From Bacillota bacterium (GTDB lineage: Bacteria; Bacillota; Clostridia; Oscillospirales; Ruminococcaceae), in assembly GCA_023396225.1 (NCBI GenBank), contig JAEWWT010000025.1, positions 1 through 64,000 on the forward strand: 64,000 nt of DNA, given 5' to 3'. Below are positions 16,101-25,150 of the stretch, in pieces. Position 1 is the first letter of the stretch; every line of letters starts with the position of its first letter. Position numbers and translations under genes: made by a program. The notes beneath the pieces are model-generated. The model was not told the origin of the DNA, ran no database searches, and was given only the letters and a program-made list of their open reading frames with translations.

Positions 16101-16331
16101 GTTGAAAGGTTGAAAGATTGCAACTAGGGTAATTTCAGGTTGAAAGTGTTTGAAAAATGTTAGTGGAAAGTTGAAAATTTGCTGAAAAGTATGTGGAAAT
16201 GCAGATTTGGATTAATTTAGATTTCACATGCTGTGGAAAAGTAAGTTATACAAGCAGTAATTCAAGTAAAAAAACAACGATACAGATAAGTATTTTAGTT
16301 TTCAACATTGTTTTCAACACCCTGTTGAAAA
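16101..16331. repeat. Cluster of GTTGAAA heptamers in the origin
   Basis: GTTGAAA occurs at 16101, 16109, 16139, 16170 and 16324 on the plus strand and as TTTCAAC at 16300-16306 and 16312-16318. Near-matches (TTTGAAA, GCTGAAA) fill the gaps. The cluster lies between the unwinding element and dnaA. Confidence 0.7.
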
Positions 16332-16614
16332 CAAATAATATAACTATTTGTAATTGGTTTTTAATACAAAAAAATCAGGAAAACAATTTTTGCTTCCATA
16401 TTTAAAATCTCATTTCACACTCATTGTAAAAAAATAAGTGTGAAATGATATTATTATATAATATATTTTTTGACAAAACAGGAATATTTTATACTGTTTC
16501 ACTGCCTGTAATATCAATAATACAGCTATTATACAGCATAATTACGCTGTTTTTGGTGTAATCAAAGAAAATACTCATCATTTTAATGAAAATATGTAGC
16601 CAAAGTATTCACAG

Positions 16615-17964
16615 CTATTTATTTCGGATATTTTTGATGATATCTTCAATCATTTCCTTTGCGTGAGGATCCTTGTTTATATTTGCAATGACATCGTCAA
16701 TGTAGTATACTATTGTTGAATGATCTCTTCCGCCAATTTCAAGTCCGATAGCCTTATATGACATTGATGTAACTTCTTTTACGACATATGCGCTGACTTT
16801 TCTTGCAGTGGAAATCTGCGACGAACGCTTGTTGGAGCGTATATCGTCAATTGAAACGCCGTAAACGCTTGCAACCTCGTTGAGAATTCTCTCAAAGGTA
16901 ATCGGTGCAGGCTGGTCGTCTGAAAGAATTTCTCTGATTGCGTTCTGTGCCTGCGCCATTGAAGGAGGAGTTCCTACAAGGTGCTTTGAAGCCTTAAGTT
17001 TCTTTACGCAACCCTCAAGCTGACGGATATTGGTTTTAAGCTTATTTGCAATATATTCTGCAACATCATCGGGAATAATAAGATCAAGCAGTTCTGCTTT
17101 GCGTCTGATAATTGCAACTCTTGTTTCAAAGTCAGGAGTTGATATGTCGGCGATAAGCCCCCATTCAAATCTTGTCCTGATTCTGTCTTCAAGCGTCTTG
17201 ATATCTTTCGGAGGACGGTCAGATGTGAGAACAATCTGCTTTCCTACTTTATGAAGCTCGTTGAATGTATGGAAGAATTCTTCCTGTGTTGATTCCTTAC
17301 CGGCAATGAATTGAACATCGTCGACAAGAAGAACGTCAGCACTGCGGTATTTTTGGTGGAATTGTGAAGTATCCTTTTTCTGCTGGATAGCATTGATAAG
17401 TTCATTTGCAAAGGTTTCGCCTGTAACATAAATAATGTTTGCATCAGGCTCCTTTGATCTGATTTCATTGCTGATAGCAGTCATAAGGTGAGTTTTTCCG
17501 AGACCCGATGGACCATGTATAAAGAGAGGATTATATGCGCTGCCTCTGTTCTTAGCAACGGCGGTACATGCTGCATATGCAAATTCATTTGACTTTCCGA
17601 CAATAAAGGTGTCAAAGGTATAGTCATATTCTGCATTTGAAAATGACCTTTCAAGCTCCATTCTCTTTACAAGAGGAGTCTTGTCCTCATCAGCTTCAGG
17701 GTTGTCCAAAGTCATTATTCTTATTTCAACTTCAAATCCGAGAACATTCATAAATGCCTCGTTTATGATTTTCTGATAATTTTTCAGGATTACATCACGC
17801 TGAAAATCAGACTGCACATTAAAGTATGCAATCATTCCGTCAAGCTTTACAGGCTGGAGGGATTTGATCCAGAGTCTGTACGCAACATCCGTAAGCTCGT
17901 TTCTTTCAACCTTATGCAGACAGTATTCCTGAACCTTGTCAAATACTTCAACAAAGGATTTCAT
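16615..17964 (-). CDS. dnaA: Chromosomal replication initiator DnaA
   Basis: The origin-binding AAA+ ATPase. Translation from ATG 17964 (MKSFVEVFDKVQEYC) gives 449 residues, the usual size; the open frame extends back to 18180, but that part is hydrophobic leader sequence not found in the family. Domain III carries Walker A GPSGLGKTH at about residues 150-158 and Walker B VLLVDDVQF. Domain IV ends with the box-binding signature GGRDHSTIVYYIDD. GGTGG lies about 8 bases upstream of the ATG. A promoter at 18131-18159, with a DnaA-box-like TATTCCACA next to its -35, suggests autoregulation. Confidence 0.98.
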   Translation of the reverse strand: MKSFVEVFDKVQEYCLHKVERNELTDVAYRLWIKSLQPVKLDGMIAYFNVQSDFQRDVILKNYQKIINEAFMNVLGFEVEIRIMTLDNPEADEDKTPLVKRMELERSFSNAEYDYTFDTFIVGKSNEFAYAACTAVAKNRGSAYNPLFIHGPSGLGKTHLMTAISNEIRSKEPDANIIYVTGETFANELINAIQQKKDTSQFHQKYRSADVLLVDDVQFIAGKESTQEEFFHTFNELHKVGKQIVLTSDRPPKDIKTLEDRIRTRFEWGLIADISTPDFETRVAIIRRKAELLDLIIPDDVAEYIANKLKTNIRQLEGCVKKLKASKHLVGTPPSMAQAQNAIREILSDDQPAPITFERILNEVASVYGVSIDDIRSNKRSSQISTARKVSAYVVKEVTSMSYKAIGLEIGGRDHSTIVYYIDDVIANINKDPHAKEMIEDIIKNIRNK

Positions 17965-18130
17965 AAATAGCCACCATTTCTCCGCAGCATTGATGTAGTA
18001 ATAAACCATACTCTGCGGCTGTATGATCTCTGCACGCACAAAAAAGAATAAAAACAGGCTGAAAAATGCAGACTTGTCCCATAGGAAAGTCACATACAGA
18101 CCATTTGCGCACAATATTACACTATACATT

Positions 18131-18159
18131 ATTATAGCATATTTGTACTTAAAAATCAA
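18131..18159 (-). promoter_or_regulatory. dnaA promoter with adjacent DnaA-like box
   Basis: On the minus strand TTGATT (18159-18154), 17 bp, TATAAT (18136-18131). The plus-strand 9-mer TATTCCACA (18164-18172), two mismatches from the DnaA box, lies 4 bases upstream of the -35. The leader to the ATG is about 160 bases. Confidence 0.72.
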
Positions 18160-18292
18160 GCAATATTCCACAAGAAACATAAGATACTATATTTAATGTA
18201 TGCTATATGAGTATATTCTGCATAATAAATACAAAAATAAAGGTATAATGGCTGAAAAACAACTGTGAATGAATAAAAATTTGCGAAAACAC

Positions 18293-18322
18293 TTGACAAA
18301 GAAATGTTTAATATTATATACT
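18293..18322 (+). promoter_or_regulatory. rpmH promoter
   Basis: TTGACA (18293-18298), 18-bp spacer, TATACT (18317-18322). It is the only good plus-strand promoter in the 487-base dnaA-rpmH gap and lies 130 bases before rpmH. Confidence 0.65.
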
Positions 18323-18451
18323 GTATTATTGATGGGGTATCCCTGCGGGCAGCTTTGTGTATACTTGTTTATGCAGTGCAGCCTTTTCATGCGGTGCGCT
18401 GCGTGATTTAATCTGATATTTCTGATTTGTATTATAAAAGGAGGAGAAAAA

Positions 18452-18586
18452 ATGAAAAGAACTTATCAGCCTAAGAAGCTTCACAGAAAAAAGGAGCATG
18501 GCTTTATGAAGAGAATGTCTACAAGAAACGGACGCAAGGTTCTTGCAAGAAGACGTTCAAAGGGCAGAGCTAAGCTCAGCCACTAA
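18452..18586 (+). CDS. rpmH: 50S ribosomal protein L34
   Basis: A 44-residue ribosomal protein, very basic (MKRTYQPKKLHRKKEHGFMK, then RNGRKVLARRRSKGRAKLSH), matching L34 along its full length. GGAGGAG lies 8 bases before the ATG. It is divergent from dnaA as in most Firmicutes and is the first gene of the rpmH-rnpA-yidD-yidC-jag series, although a terminator hairpin separates it from rnpA. Confidence 0.97.
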   Translation: MKRTYQPKKLHRKKEHGFMKRMSTRNGRKVLARRRSKGRAKLSH

Positions 18587-18690
18587 TTGAGGATAAACAA
18601 AATCGTATTTTGCAGATTGGTGCAAATCTTTTGATTTTGGAGTACAGATAAGGGCATTGCCTTTTTCTGTACATTCATCCGAAAAAGTAT

Positions 18691-18720
18691 AAGACCACAG
18701 AGCTTGTGGTCTTTTTTCTT
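18691..18720 (+). terminator. Terminator between rpmH and rnpA
   Basis: Stem AAGACCACA/TGTGGTCTT (18691-18699 with 18705-18713), 5-base loop, T-rich tail to 18718. It would make L34 mRNA more abundant than rnpA mRNA by partial termination. Confidence 0.85.
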
Positions 18721-18799
18721 AAAGAAATAAAAATAGAAAAATGATGTAATATGTCGTTTTTCAATGTCAGGGTTTTCCGGATTGGTGTAGATTTCTAAG

Positions 18800-19147
18800 A
18801 TGGATCAGACAATTAAAATTAATGAGAATAAAGATTTTCTTGCAGCATATAAAAGGGGAAAATATATATGCGGCAAGGCATGTACGTTTTATTTCAGAAA
18901 AAACGGCAAAAAATTCAATAGGATTGGCATTACCACCAGTAAGAAGGTCGGAAATGCCGTTATGAGAAACCGCGCAAGAAGAATTATCAGACAGGCATAC
19001 AGGGAAAATGAAATGAATTTTCCTGTCGGATATGATTTTGTTGTGGTTGCGAGAGATTTTGCGGCTGAATGTAAATCGGGGTATATCAGTAACTTTTTTG
19101 AGAAAAAGGTTATTCCTGATATGATTAAGACCGTAAATAAGAAGTAA
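18800..19147 (+). CDS. rnpA: Ribonuclease P protein component
   Basis: The basic protein subunit of RNase P that aids 5' maturation of tRNA. The signature is intact: TTSKKVGNAVMRNRARRIIR followed by QAYRE. Length 115 is typical. The ribosome site is weak (CTAAG just before the ATG), which may keep expression low next to L34. Its stop lies 19 bases before yidD. Confidence 0.96.
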   Translation: MDQTIKINENKDFLAAYKRGKYICGKACTFYFRKNGKKFNRIGITTSKKVGNAVMRNRARRIIRQAYRENEMNFPVGYDFVVVARDFAAECKSGYISNFFEKKVIPDMIKTVNKK

Positions 19148-19166
19148 GTTTTAAACTTATTGTAAT

Positions 19167-19466
19167 ATGAAATATATTTTTTTACTTATTGTAAAGTTTT
19201 ATAGGAAGTTTATTTCTCCGCTTAAACCTCCTTCATGCAAATATTATCCTACCTGTTCAACCTACGCTCTTGAAGCTTTCAGGAAGCATGGTGCGATTAA
19301 GGGGATTATATTATCAACATGGAGATTATTGAGGTGTAATCCGTGGAGCTTAGGGGGAGTTGACTATGTCCCCGACAAATTCTTTCTGTATACTTTAAAA
19401 AGCAGGGCTGTCAAAGATACAGAGATAGTTCATAATAAAATAGAAAGTAACAAGGATTCTTGTTAA
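19167..19466 (+). CDS. yidD: Membrane protein insertion efficiency factor YidD
   Basis: A 99-residue small membrane-associated protein. Conserved features are the N-terminal amphipathic helix (LLIVKFYRKFISPLKPPSCK), the cysteine motif CKYYPTCSTYALEAF and LRCNPWSLGGVDYVP. YidD assists YidC-mediated insertion of membrane proteins. The C-terminal 25 residues are variable. No clear Shine-Dalgarno is seen, suggesting coupling to rnpA. Confidence 0.95.
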   Translation: MKYIFLLIVKFYRKFISPLKPPSCKYYPTCSTYALEAFRKHGAIKGIILSTWRLLRCNPWSLGGVDYVPDKFFLYTLKSRAVKDTEIVHNKIESNKDSC

Positions 19467-19512
19467 ATAATAAATAAAATCTACAATCTGTATAAAATTT
19501 TTGGAGGACAAA

Positions 19513-20649
19513 ATGAATTTCATCAGTAATATAATCGGTATACCTCTTGGGTGGATAATGTGGGCAATTTATTCGGTTTTTAAGAATTACGGCCTTGCAA
19601 TTGTAATTTTCACCCTTGTTACAAAGCTTATTCTTTTCCCTGTTTCGGTAAATCAGCAGAAATCACAGGCTGCTATGGCTTTATTCAGTCCAAAGCTTGA
19701 AAAGCTTAAAAAACAGTATGCAGGCAATCAGCAGAAGCTCAATGAAGAGCAGATGAAGCTTTACAGCGAAGAGGGTATAAACCCTATGGCGTCATGTCTT
19801 CCACTTGTACTTCAGTTAGTTATACTTTATGGTGTATTCGATGTTATCTACCGTCCTATTACTCATATTCTTAGATTCAGCAAGGATGTTGTTGCACAGG
19901 CAGGTGATATCGCTTCAAAGTTTTATGGCGCAGAGAAAATGTTCAACAGCAGACCTGAAATTTATATACTCAAAGCTGCAAATGAGCATCCGGAAGCATT
20001 CAGCGGCATGCCTGATTTTACTGCAAAGGCAACAGAATTCCAGAATAGTCTTTTCGGATTTATTGACCTTGGTGCAATACCAACCATTAAACCAGAGGTC
20101 TGGAATGCCGCAGCAATAGGTCTTATAATGATTCCAATTTTGTCTGGAGTAATCCAGCTTATCATGACTATATACATGCAGATCCGTCAGAAGAAGATGG
20201 GTCAGGTTAATCCTCAGGGCATGGGTGCTATGAATATAATGCTTTATGGAATGCCTTTGTTTTCAGTATATTTAGCATTTAATTATCCAGCTGGTATAGG
20301 TTTCTACTGGACAATGTCCTCACTTTTCAGTTTATTCCAGTCAATGTTATTATATAAGATTTATACTCCTGAATATGTTAAGACACTTGTTGAACGTGAC
20401 AAGCAGAAGCGCAAGAAGAAGGGTCGTCCTTCTCTTTCAGAGAAATATCAGAGTTATCTTGAAAATCAGGGAATGGCTTCACCATCCTTATCAAAGAGCG
20501 ACAAATCTGATCTTATTGAAACAACAGGTGAAGAAAAACTTTCTAAGTCAAAACAAAAGGAAATGGAAAGAAGAATTATTGCTGAAGCAAGAAAACGTCA
20601 GGCAGAGAAATACGGTGAAGAATATTCTGAATCTGACGATGATGAGTAA
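19513..20649 (+). CDS. yidC: Membrane protein insertase YidC/Oxa1 family
   Basis: Inserts membrane proteins with or without the Sec translocon. The 378-residue protein has the Gram-positive form: a first helix at about residues 8-40 (IIGIPLGWIMWAIYSVFKNY), the conserved FPVSVNQQKSQAAM loop, NPMASCLPLVLQLVILYGVF, and two late helices (about 205-225 and 250-285). There is no N-terminal lipobox. The C-terminal 80 residues are highly charged and could contact the ribosome. ATG 19513 has GGAGG 5 bases upstream; the open frame begins at TTG 19501. Confidence 0.95.
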   Translation: MNFISNIIGIPLGWIMWAIYSVFKNYGLAIVIFTLVTKLILFPVSVNQQKSQAAMALFSPKLEKLKKQYAGNQQKLNEEQMKLYSEEGINPMASCLPLVLQLVILYGVFDVIYRPITHILRFSKDVVAQAGDIASKFYGAEKMFNSRPEIYILKAANEHPEAFSGMPDFTAKATEFQNSLFGFIDLGAIPTIKPEVWNAAAIGLIMIPILSGVIQLIMTIYMQIRQKKMGQVNPQGMGAMNIMLYGMPLFSVYLAFNYPAGIGFYWTMSSLFSLFQSMLLYKIYTPEYVKTLVERDKQKRKKKGRPSLSEKYQSYLENQGMASPSLSKSDKSDLIETTGEEKLSKSKQKEMERRIIAEARKRQAEKYGEEYSESDDDE

Positions 20650-20730
20650 TATCTGGTTTTAATTAATGGCATGAAATAAAATGTAGTTGCTGCATTTTAA
20701 ATATTGTTCAATTAGGGAGGAGTAGTAAGA

Positions 20731-21558
20731 ATGAGACAGGAATTTACCGGAAAAACTGTTGATGAAGCAAAGGCTCTTGCTGTCAAGGAATTTGGGACTG
20801 CTATTGAGAAAATCACTTTTACTGTACTTGAAGAACCAAAGAAGGGTTTGTTCGGAAAACTCAAGGGAGAAGCAAAGGTTGCTGCTGAATATGTTCCGTC
20901 AAAAGCAGAGGTTGCAGGAAAATATATTAAAGATGTTATAAATAGAATGGGCATTGAAGTTGATGTTGTCGTTAAAGAAGAAGATGAAGGCGCTCATATC
21001 GAGATTATCGGCGATACAACAGGTGCAGTTATCGGCAGAAGAGGTGAAACTCTTGATGCTGTTCAGTACCTTGCATCAATGGCAGCAAACAAGAATGACA
21101 GGGAATATTATCGTATTAGCGTTGATTCCTGCGGATACAGAGATAAGAGAAAGGCTATTCTTGAAGAACTTGCTGTCAAGATTTCAAAGACTGTTTTGAG
21201 AACAGGAAGAACATCTACTCTTGAACCAATGAACCCATATGAAAGACGTATTATTCACAGTGCTATTTCTGATATTGAGGGAGTTACATCCCGTTCTATC
21301 GGTGAAGAGCCATACAGAAAGGTTGTTATTTCTTCTACAAATCCTCCAAAGGAAAGACATGAACGTTTTGATAAGAAGCGTCCTGAGCGTTCTGGAGGAA
21401 AGAGAGAATTTAACAATGACAGAAAGAAGTCAAGTGATTATACACCAACACCACGTTCAATGGATCTTATGAAGACTTCATTTGAGAAGGATTATAAGAA
21501 ACCAAAGCCAGAGGATGCTTTGATTAAGGGTGAATTATACGGTAAGATTGACGTTTAA
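20731..21558 (+). CDS. jag: RNA-binding protein Jag/KhpB (EloR)
   Basis: A 275-residue RNA-binding regulator linked in streptococci to cell elongation. Domains in order: Jag-N (residues 1-52, GKTVDEAKALAVKEFG), KH (about 75-150, GXXG loop IGRRGETLDAVQ), R3H (about 150-210, MNPYERRIIHSA) and a Lys/Arg-rich disordered tail of about 65 residues. GGAGG precedes the ATG. It follows yidC by 81 bases and ends in two terminator-like hairpins. Confidence 0.95.
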   Translation: MRQEFTGKTVDEAKALAVKEFGTAIEKITFTVLEEPKKGLFGKLKGEAKVAAEYVPSKAEVAGKYIKDVINRMGIEVDVVVKEEDEGAHIEIIGDTTGAVIGRRGETLDAVQYLASMAANKNDREYYRISVDSCGYRDKRKAILEELAVKISKTVLRTGRTSTLEPMNPYERRIIHSAISDIEGVTSRSIGEEPYRKVVISSTNPPKERHERFDKKRPERSGGKREFNNDRKKSSDYTPTPRSMDLMKTSFEKDYKKPKPEDALIKGELYGKIDV

Positions 21559-21575
21559 TTTTATAGTAAATTTTC

Positions 21576-21687
21576 AGCGGACGGTTAACACTGTCCGCTA
21601 AATCTGTCAGTACGGGATAAAAATTGAAATGTTCGCCAGCCTGCTTGTTTCTGACTACTCTCGGACGGTTTATGCCGTCCGTTATTT
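21576..21687 (+). terminator. Two related hairpins after jag
   Basis: AGCGGAC/GTCCGCT (21576-21582 with 21593-21599) and CGGACGG/CCGTCCG (21662-21668 with 21675-21681), the second followed by TTATTTT. Both contain CGGACGGTT, so one may be a copy of the other. The second is the better terminator for the rpmH-jag series. Confidence 0.6.
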
Positions 21688-21709
21688 TGAAATTGGAGGA
21701 AACGTGAAA

Positions 21710-21757
21710 ATGGTTTTCACGAGCTGTCTTATATTTTTCTGCGCAAAACCATTTTAG
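21710..21757 (+). CDS. Possible 15-residue leader peptide before mnmE
   Basis: After TTGGAGGA (21694-21701), GTG 21704 or ATG 21710 opens a frame reading MVFTSCLIFFCAKPF and stopping at 21757. The frame spans a perfect 11-bp inverted repeat (21707-21717 with 21745-21755) plus an outer CTGTCT/AGACAG pair. The mnmE ATG is 24 bases on. It could instead be an untranslated structured leader. Confidence 0.3.
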   Translation: MVFTSCLIFFCAKPF

Positions 21758-21781
21758 ACAGTAGAAAGGAAGGGAGATTTT

Positions 21782-23155
21782 ATGTCGGCAAAATCAGCTA
21801 TAGCCGCTGTTTCAACTCCACGTGCGGCAGGTGGTATTTCTGTTATCCGCATTTCAGGCGAGGGTGCTTTAAGTATTGCTTCTGAAATTTTCAAACCTAT
21901 TTCTACAACAAAAACTGCTGTTGAAATGGACGGATACACCTGCGCTTACGGCAGAATTACTGATGGCGAAAATGAAATTGACGACGGAATTCTCACGGTT
22001 TTCAAAGCCCCACGTTCATATACAGGTGAGGATGTCGCAGAATTATCCTGTCATGGCGGTATTTTTGTCACAGAACAGGTTTTACAGCTCATTCTTTCAA
22101 AGGGCGCACGTCCTGCAGAGGCTGGTGAGTTCACAAAGCTTGCTTTTCTTAACGGAAAGATGTCCCTTACCCAGGCTGAAGCTGTTATGGACATCATTTC
22201 TGCACAGGGTAAGGCAAGTCACAGATGTGCCGCCGCTCTTCGTGAGGGTGCATTATTCAATCGTATTAATTCAGTTTCAAAAGACCTTTTACATCTCCTT
22301 GGCGAGCTTGCCGCTTGGGTGGATTATCCCGAGGACGACATTCCCGAGGTTACTCCCGAAAACATGAACGCTGTTCTTGAAAGCGTTCTGCAAAGGCTTG
22401 ATGAAACTCTTTCAACATATGATTGCGGAAGAATACTCCGAGAGGGTGTCGATACAGCTATTGTCGGCAAGCCAAATGTCGGAAAAAGCACAATTATGAA
22501 CCTGCTTTCCGGTTGTGAGCGAAGTATTGTGACGGATATTGCAGGAACTACCCGTGATATTGTTGAGGAAACTATCCGACTTGGTGACATAGTTCTCCGC
22601 CTTTCTGATACTGCCGGTATCAGAAATACTGATGATATTGTTGAGGGTGTCGGTGTGACTAAGGCAAAGAGCAAGCTTGATACAGCCGAGCTTATCCTTG
22701 CAGTTTTTGACAATTCGGACGAGCTTTCCACAGAGGATATTGAGCTTGTGGAATTGTGCAGGGACAAGAATGCTGTTGCTATTATAAATAAGACAGATAA
22801 AGAACAGAAGCTTGACCGAACTATAATCGACAGTAATTTTCAGTATGTAACAGAAACCGCCGCATGTAAAGGTGAGGGCTTTACAGAATTACAATCTGTA
22901 TTAATAAATATGTTTAAAACAAAAAGTATAGACTTGAATTCTGGTATCCTTGCAAATGAAAGACAGCGTGACTGCGTAAAGAATGCATATAATCAAGTAA
23001 AAGAAGCACTTCTGGCAATGAAAAGCGGTCTTACTCTTGATGCTGTTACAGTTGTGCTTGAGGATGCGCAGAATTCTCTCCTTGAATTGACAGGAGAGAG
23101 AGCAACAGAGGCGGTAGTGAATGAAGTATTCAGTCACTTTTGTGTTGGAAAATAA
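21782..23155 (+). CDS. mnmE: tRNA modification GTPase MnmE (TrmE)
   Basis: Together with MnmG it makes the cmnm5 modification at wobble uridine 34 of certain tRNAs. The 457 residues show the folate-binding N-domain (AAVSTPRAAGGISVIRISG), a G domain at about 220-380 with G1 GKPNVGKST, G3 DTAG and G4 NKTD, and the C-terminal CxGK motif (FCVGK), whose cysteine is needed for modification. AAGGAAGGGAG precedes the ATG. mnmG follows 72 bases later, the usual pairing. Confidence 0.97.
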   Translation: MSAKSAIAAVSTPRAAGGISVIRISGEGALSIASEIFKPISTTKTAVEMDGYTCAYGRITDGENEIDDGILTVFKAPRSYTGEDVAELSCHGGIFVTEQVLQLILSKGARPAEAGEFTKLAFLNGKMSLTQAEAVMDIISAQGKASHRCAAALREGALFNRINSVSKDLLHLLGELAAWVDYPEDDIPEVTPENMNAVLESVLQRLDETLSTYDCGRILREGVDTAIVGKPNVGKSTIMNLLSGCERSIVTDIAGTTRDIVEETIRLGDIVLRLSDTAGIRNTDDIVEGVGVTKAKSKLDTAELILAVFDNSDELSTEDIELVELCRDKNAVAIINKTDKEQKLDRTIIDSNFQYVTETAACKGEGFTELQSVLINMFKTKSIDLNSGILANERQRDCVKNAYNQVKEALLAMKSGLTLDAVTVVLEDAQNSLLELTGERATEAVVNEVFSHFCVGK

Positions 23156-23227
23156 TTTTTCAGACTATAAGCTACACATTTTCAACATTTTAATGCTTAT
23201 ATGTTGAAAGGATTGAAATATAAAATA

Positions 23228-25102
23228 ATGAAACCATATTATATAGATTCATATGACGTTGCGGTTATCGGTGCGGGACACGCAGGTGTTGAAGCTGCTC
23301 TAGCAAGTGCAAGGCTTGGTGCAAAAACGGTTCTTTTCACGATAACTCTTGACGCAATTGCTATTATGCCGTGCAATCCGTCAATCGGCGGTACTGCAAA
23401 GGGACATCTTGTCCGTGAAATTGATGCTCTCGGTGGTGAAATGGGAAAGGCGGCTGACAAATGCTTTATCCAGAGCCGTATGCTAAATCTCGGAAAAGGT
23501 CCTGCTGTTCACAGTCTTCGTGTTCAGGCTGACAGAATGAAATACCACTTTTACATGAAGCAGATATGTGAAAGACAGGAAAACCTTGATGTCAAGCAGG
23601 CAGAGGTTGCCGAAGTTCATGCAGAGGATGGACATATTACTTCAATTGTCACAAGGCTTGGCGCAGAATATAAAGTTAAGGCGGTTATCGTTTCGACAGG
23701 TACTTACTTGAAAGGACTTATACATGTCGGTGAAGTTTCTTACGAAAGCGGCCCAGACGCTACATTGCCTGCTAATCTTCTTTCTGAAAGCTTACGGGAA
23801 ATTGGTGTAAGTCTCCGCCGTTTCAAGACAGGTACTCCGTCAAGAGTTCATAAGAGAAGTATTAATTTTGATGGGCTTGAGGAACAAAAGGGTGATGACT
23901 TCATCCAGCCATTTTCCTTTGAGTCTGATAGGAATGAAATGAAGAATATTGTGTCCTGCTATGTTGCATATACTAATGAGCAGACGCACAAGGTTATCCG
24001 TGACAATATTCACCGATCGCCGTTGTTTTCGGGTAGGATAGAGGGTGTTGGCCCACGTTACTGCCCGTCAATAGAAGATAAGGTTGTACGTTTTGCTGAC
24101 AGGGAACGACATCAGCTTTTCATTGAGCCGATGGGTCTTGAAACAGATGAGTATTACCTCCAGGGTATGTCTTCGTCACTTCCTGAAGATGTTCAGCTTG
24201 CATTTCTTCGTACAATAAAAGGGCTTGAAAATATTGAAATCATGCGAAATGCTTATGCAATTGAGTATGACTGCTGTAATCCCCTTGATCTTCGCCATTC
24301 ACTTGAATTCAAGAATATAAAAGGACTTTTCGGTGCAGGTCAGTTCAATGGAACTTCGGGATATGAGGAAGCTGCCGCACAGGGACTTATCGCAGGTATC
24401 AATGCCGCAAGAATGATTCAGGGTAAAGAGCCAATAGTGCTTGCCCGTTCATCTTCTTATATTGGCACACTTATTGATGACCTTGTTATCAAAGGCTGTT
24501 CTGATCCTTACAGAATGATGACTTCAAGAAGTGAGTATCGTCTGCTTCTCCGTCAGGATAATGCTGATGAAAGGCTTACTGCTCTTGGCTATGAAGTAGG
24601 ACTTATTTCACAGGACAGGTATGATAAGTTCCTTGAAAAGCAGGCTATGATTAATGAAGAAGTAAAGCGTGTTAAGAAAAAGACAATTGCTCCGTCAGAG
24701 ACGCTTAATAAACTTCTTGAAGAAAAGGGCACATCTCCTATTACAACTGGAGTGAAGCTTGCAGATCTTATGCGCAGACCGCAGATTTCTTATGATGATC
24801 TTGCGCCGTTTGATGAATATAGACCAGAGCTTTCGTTTGAGGTCAAGGAACAGGTTTGTTTGAAAATTGAGTATGAGGGATATATTGCCCGTCAGCTTAT
24901 GGAGATTGACCATGTCAGAAAGCTTGAAGAAAAGAAGCTGCCTGAAAAGTTTGATTACAAGACAATAAAGGGGCTTTCACTTGAGGCAATGGAAAAACTT
25001 AACCGTATTCAGCCAGAAAATATCGGACAGGTAAGCAGAATTTCAGGAGTTTCTCCTGCTGATGTCAGCGTCCTGATAATATGGTTATCACAGAACAAGT
25101 AA
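23228..25102 (+). CDS. mnmG: tRNA uridine-5-carboxymethylaminomethyl modification enzyme MnmG (GidA)
   Basis: The FAD-dependent partner of MnmE. From ATG 23228 the product has 624 residues, typical length, and starts MKPYYIDSYDVAVIGAGHAG with the FAD Rossmann motif GAGHAG at 15-20. Other family motifs are CNPSIGG, RMLNLGKGPAV, LRRFKTGTPSR, GLFGAGQFNGTSGYEEAAAQ and TSRSEYRLLLRQDNAD. The frame is open from 23201, but the AAAGGA site lies inside that extension, so 23228 is preferred despite long (15-base) spacing. Confidence 0.96.
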   Translation: MKPYYIDSYDVAVIGAGHAGVEAALASARLGAKTVLFTITLDAIAIMPCNPSIGGTAKGHLVREIDALGGEMGKAADKCFIQSRMLNLGKGPAVHSLRVQADRMKYHFYMKQICERQENLDVKQAEVAEVHAEDGHITSIVTRLGAEYKVKAVIVSTGTYLKGLIHVGEVSYESGPDATLPANLLSESLREIGVSLRRFKTGTPSRVHKRSINFDGLEEQKGDDFIQPFSFESDRNEMKNIVSCYVAYTNEQTHKVIRDNIHRSPLFSGRIEGVGPRYCPSIEDKVVRFADRERHQLFIEPMGLETDEYYLQGMSSSLPEDVQLAFLRTIKGLENIEIMRNAYAIEYDCCNPLDLRHSLEFKNIKGLFGAGQFNGTSGYEEAAAQGLIAGINAARMIQGKEPIVLARSSSYIGTLIDDLVIKGCSDPYRMMTSRSEYRLLLRQDNADERLTALGYEVGLISQDRYDKFLEKQAMINEEVKRVKKKTIAPSETLNKLLEEKGTSPITTGVKLADLMRRPQISYDDLAPFDEYRPELSFEVKEQVCLKIEYEGYIARQLMEIDHVRKLEEKKLPEKFDYKTIKGLSLEAMEKLNRIQPENIGQVSRISGVSPADVSVLIIWLSQNK

Positions 25103-25114
25103 AGTTTATATAAT

Positions 25115-25130
25115 TGTTCCACGTGGAACA
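25115..25130. promoter_or_regulatory. parS site 1
   Basis: TGTTCCACGTGGAACA, a perfect 16-bp palindrome matching the Bacillus parS consensus tGTTtCACGTGAAACa. It lies between mnmG and rsmG. Confidence 0.93.
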
Positions 25131-25150
25131 TTTACGAAAGGATTTAGACC

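Larger units (their letters stand above)
15873..16614. other. Replication origin region (dnaA-dnaN gap)
   Basis: A 742-base gene-free stretch between dnaN and dnaA. DnaA-box-like 9-mers (TTTTCCACA type) lie at 15926-15934, 16024-16032, 16032-16040, 16192-16200 and 16232-16240; all have the TCCACA core except the weaker TTCCACA variants. An AT-only stretch lies at 15970-16004. A 10-bp inverted repeat flanks a T/A loop at about 16411-16449. The site equals the downstream half (incC) of the Bacillus bipartite origin; assignment rests on gene context plus boxes. Confidence 0.88.

Noticed and set aside
17965..18180. N-terminal extension of DnaA
   Set aside because: Hydrophobic residues not found in DnaA and overlapping the dnaA promoter at 18131.
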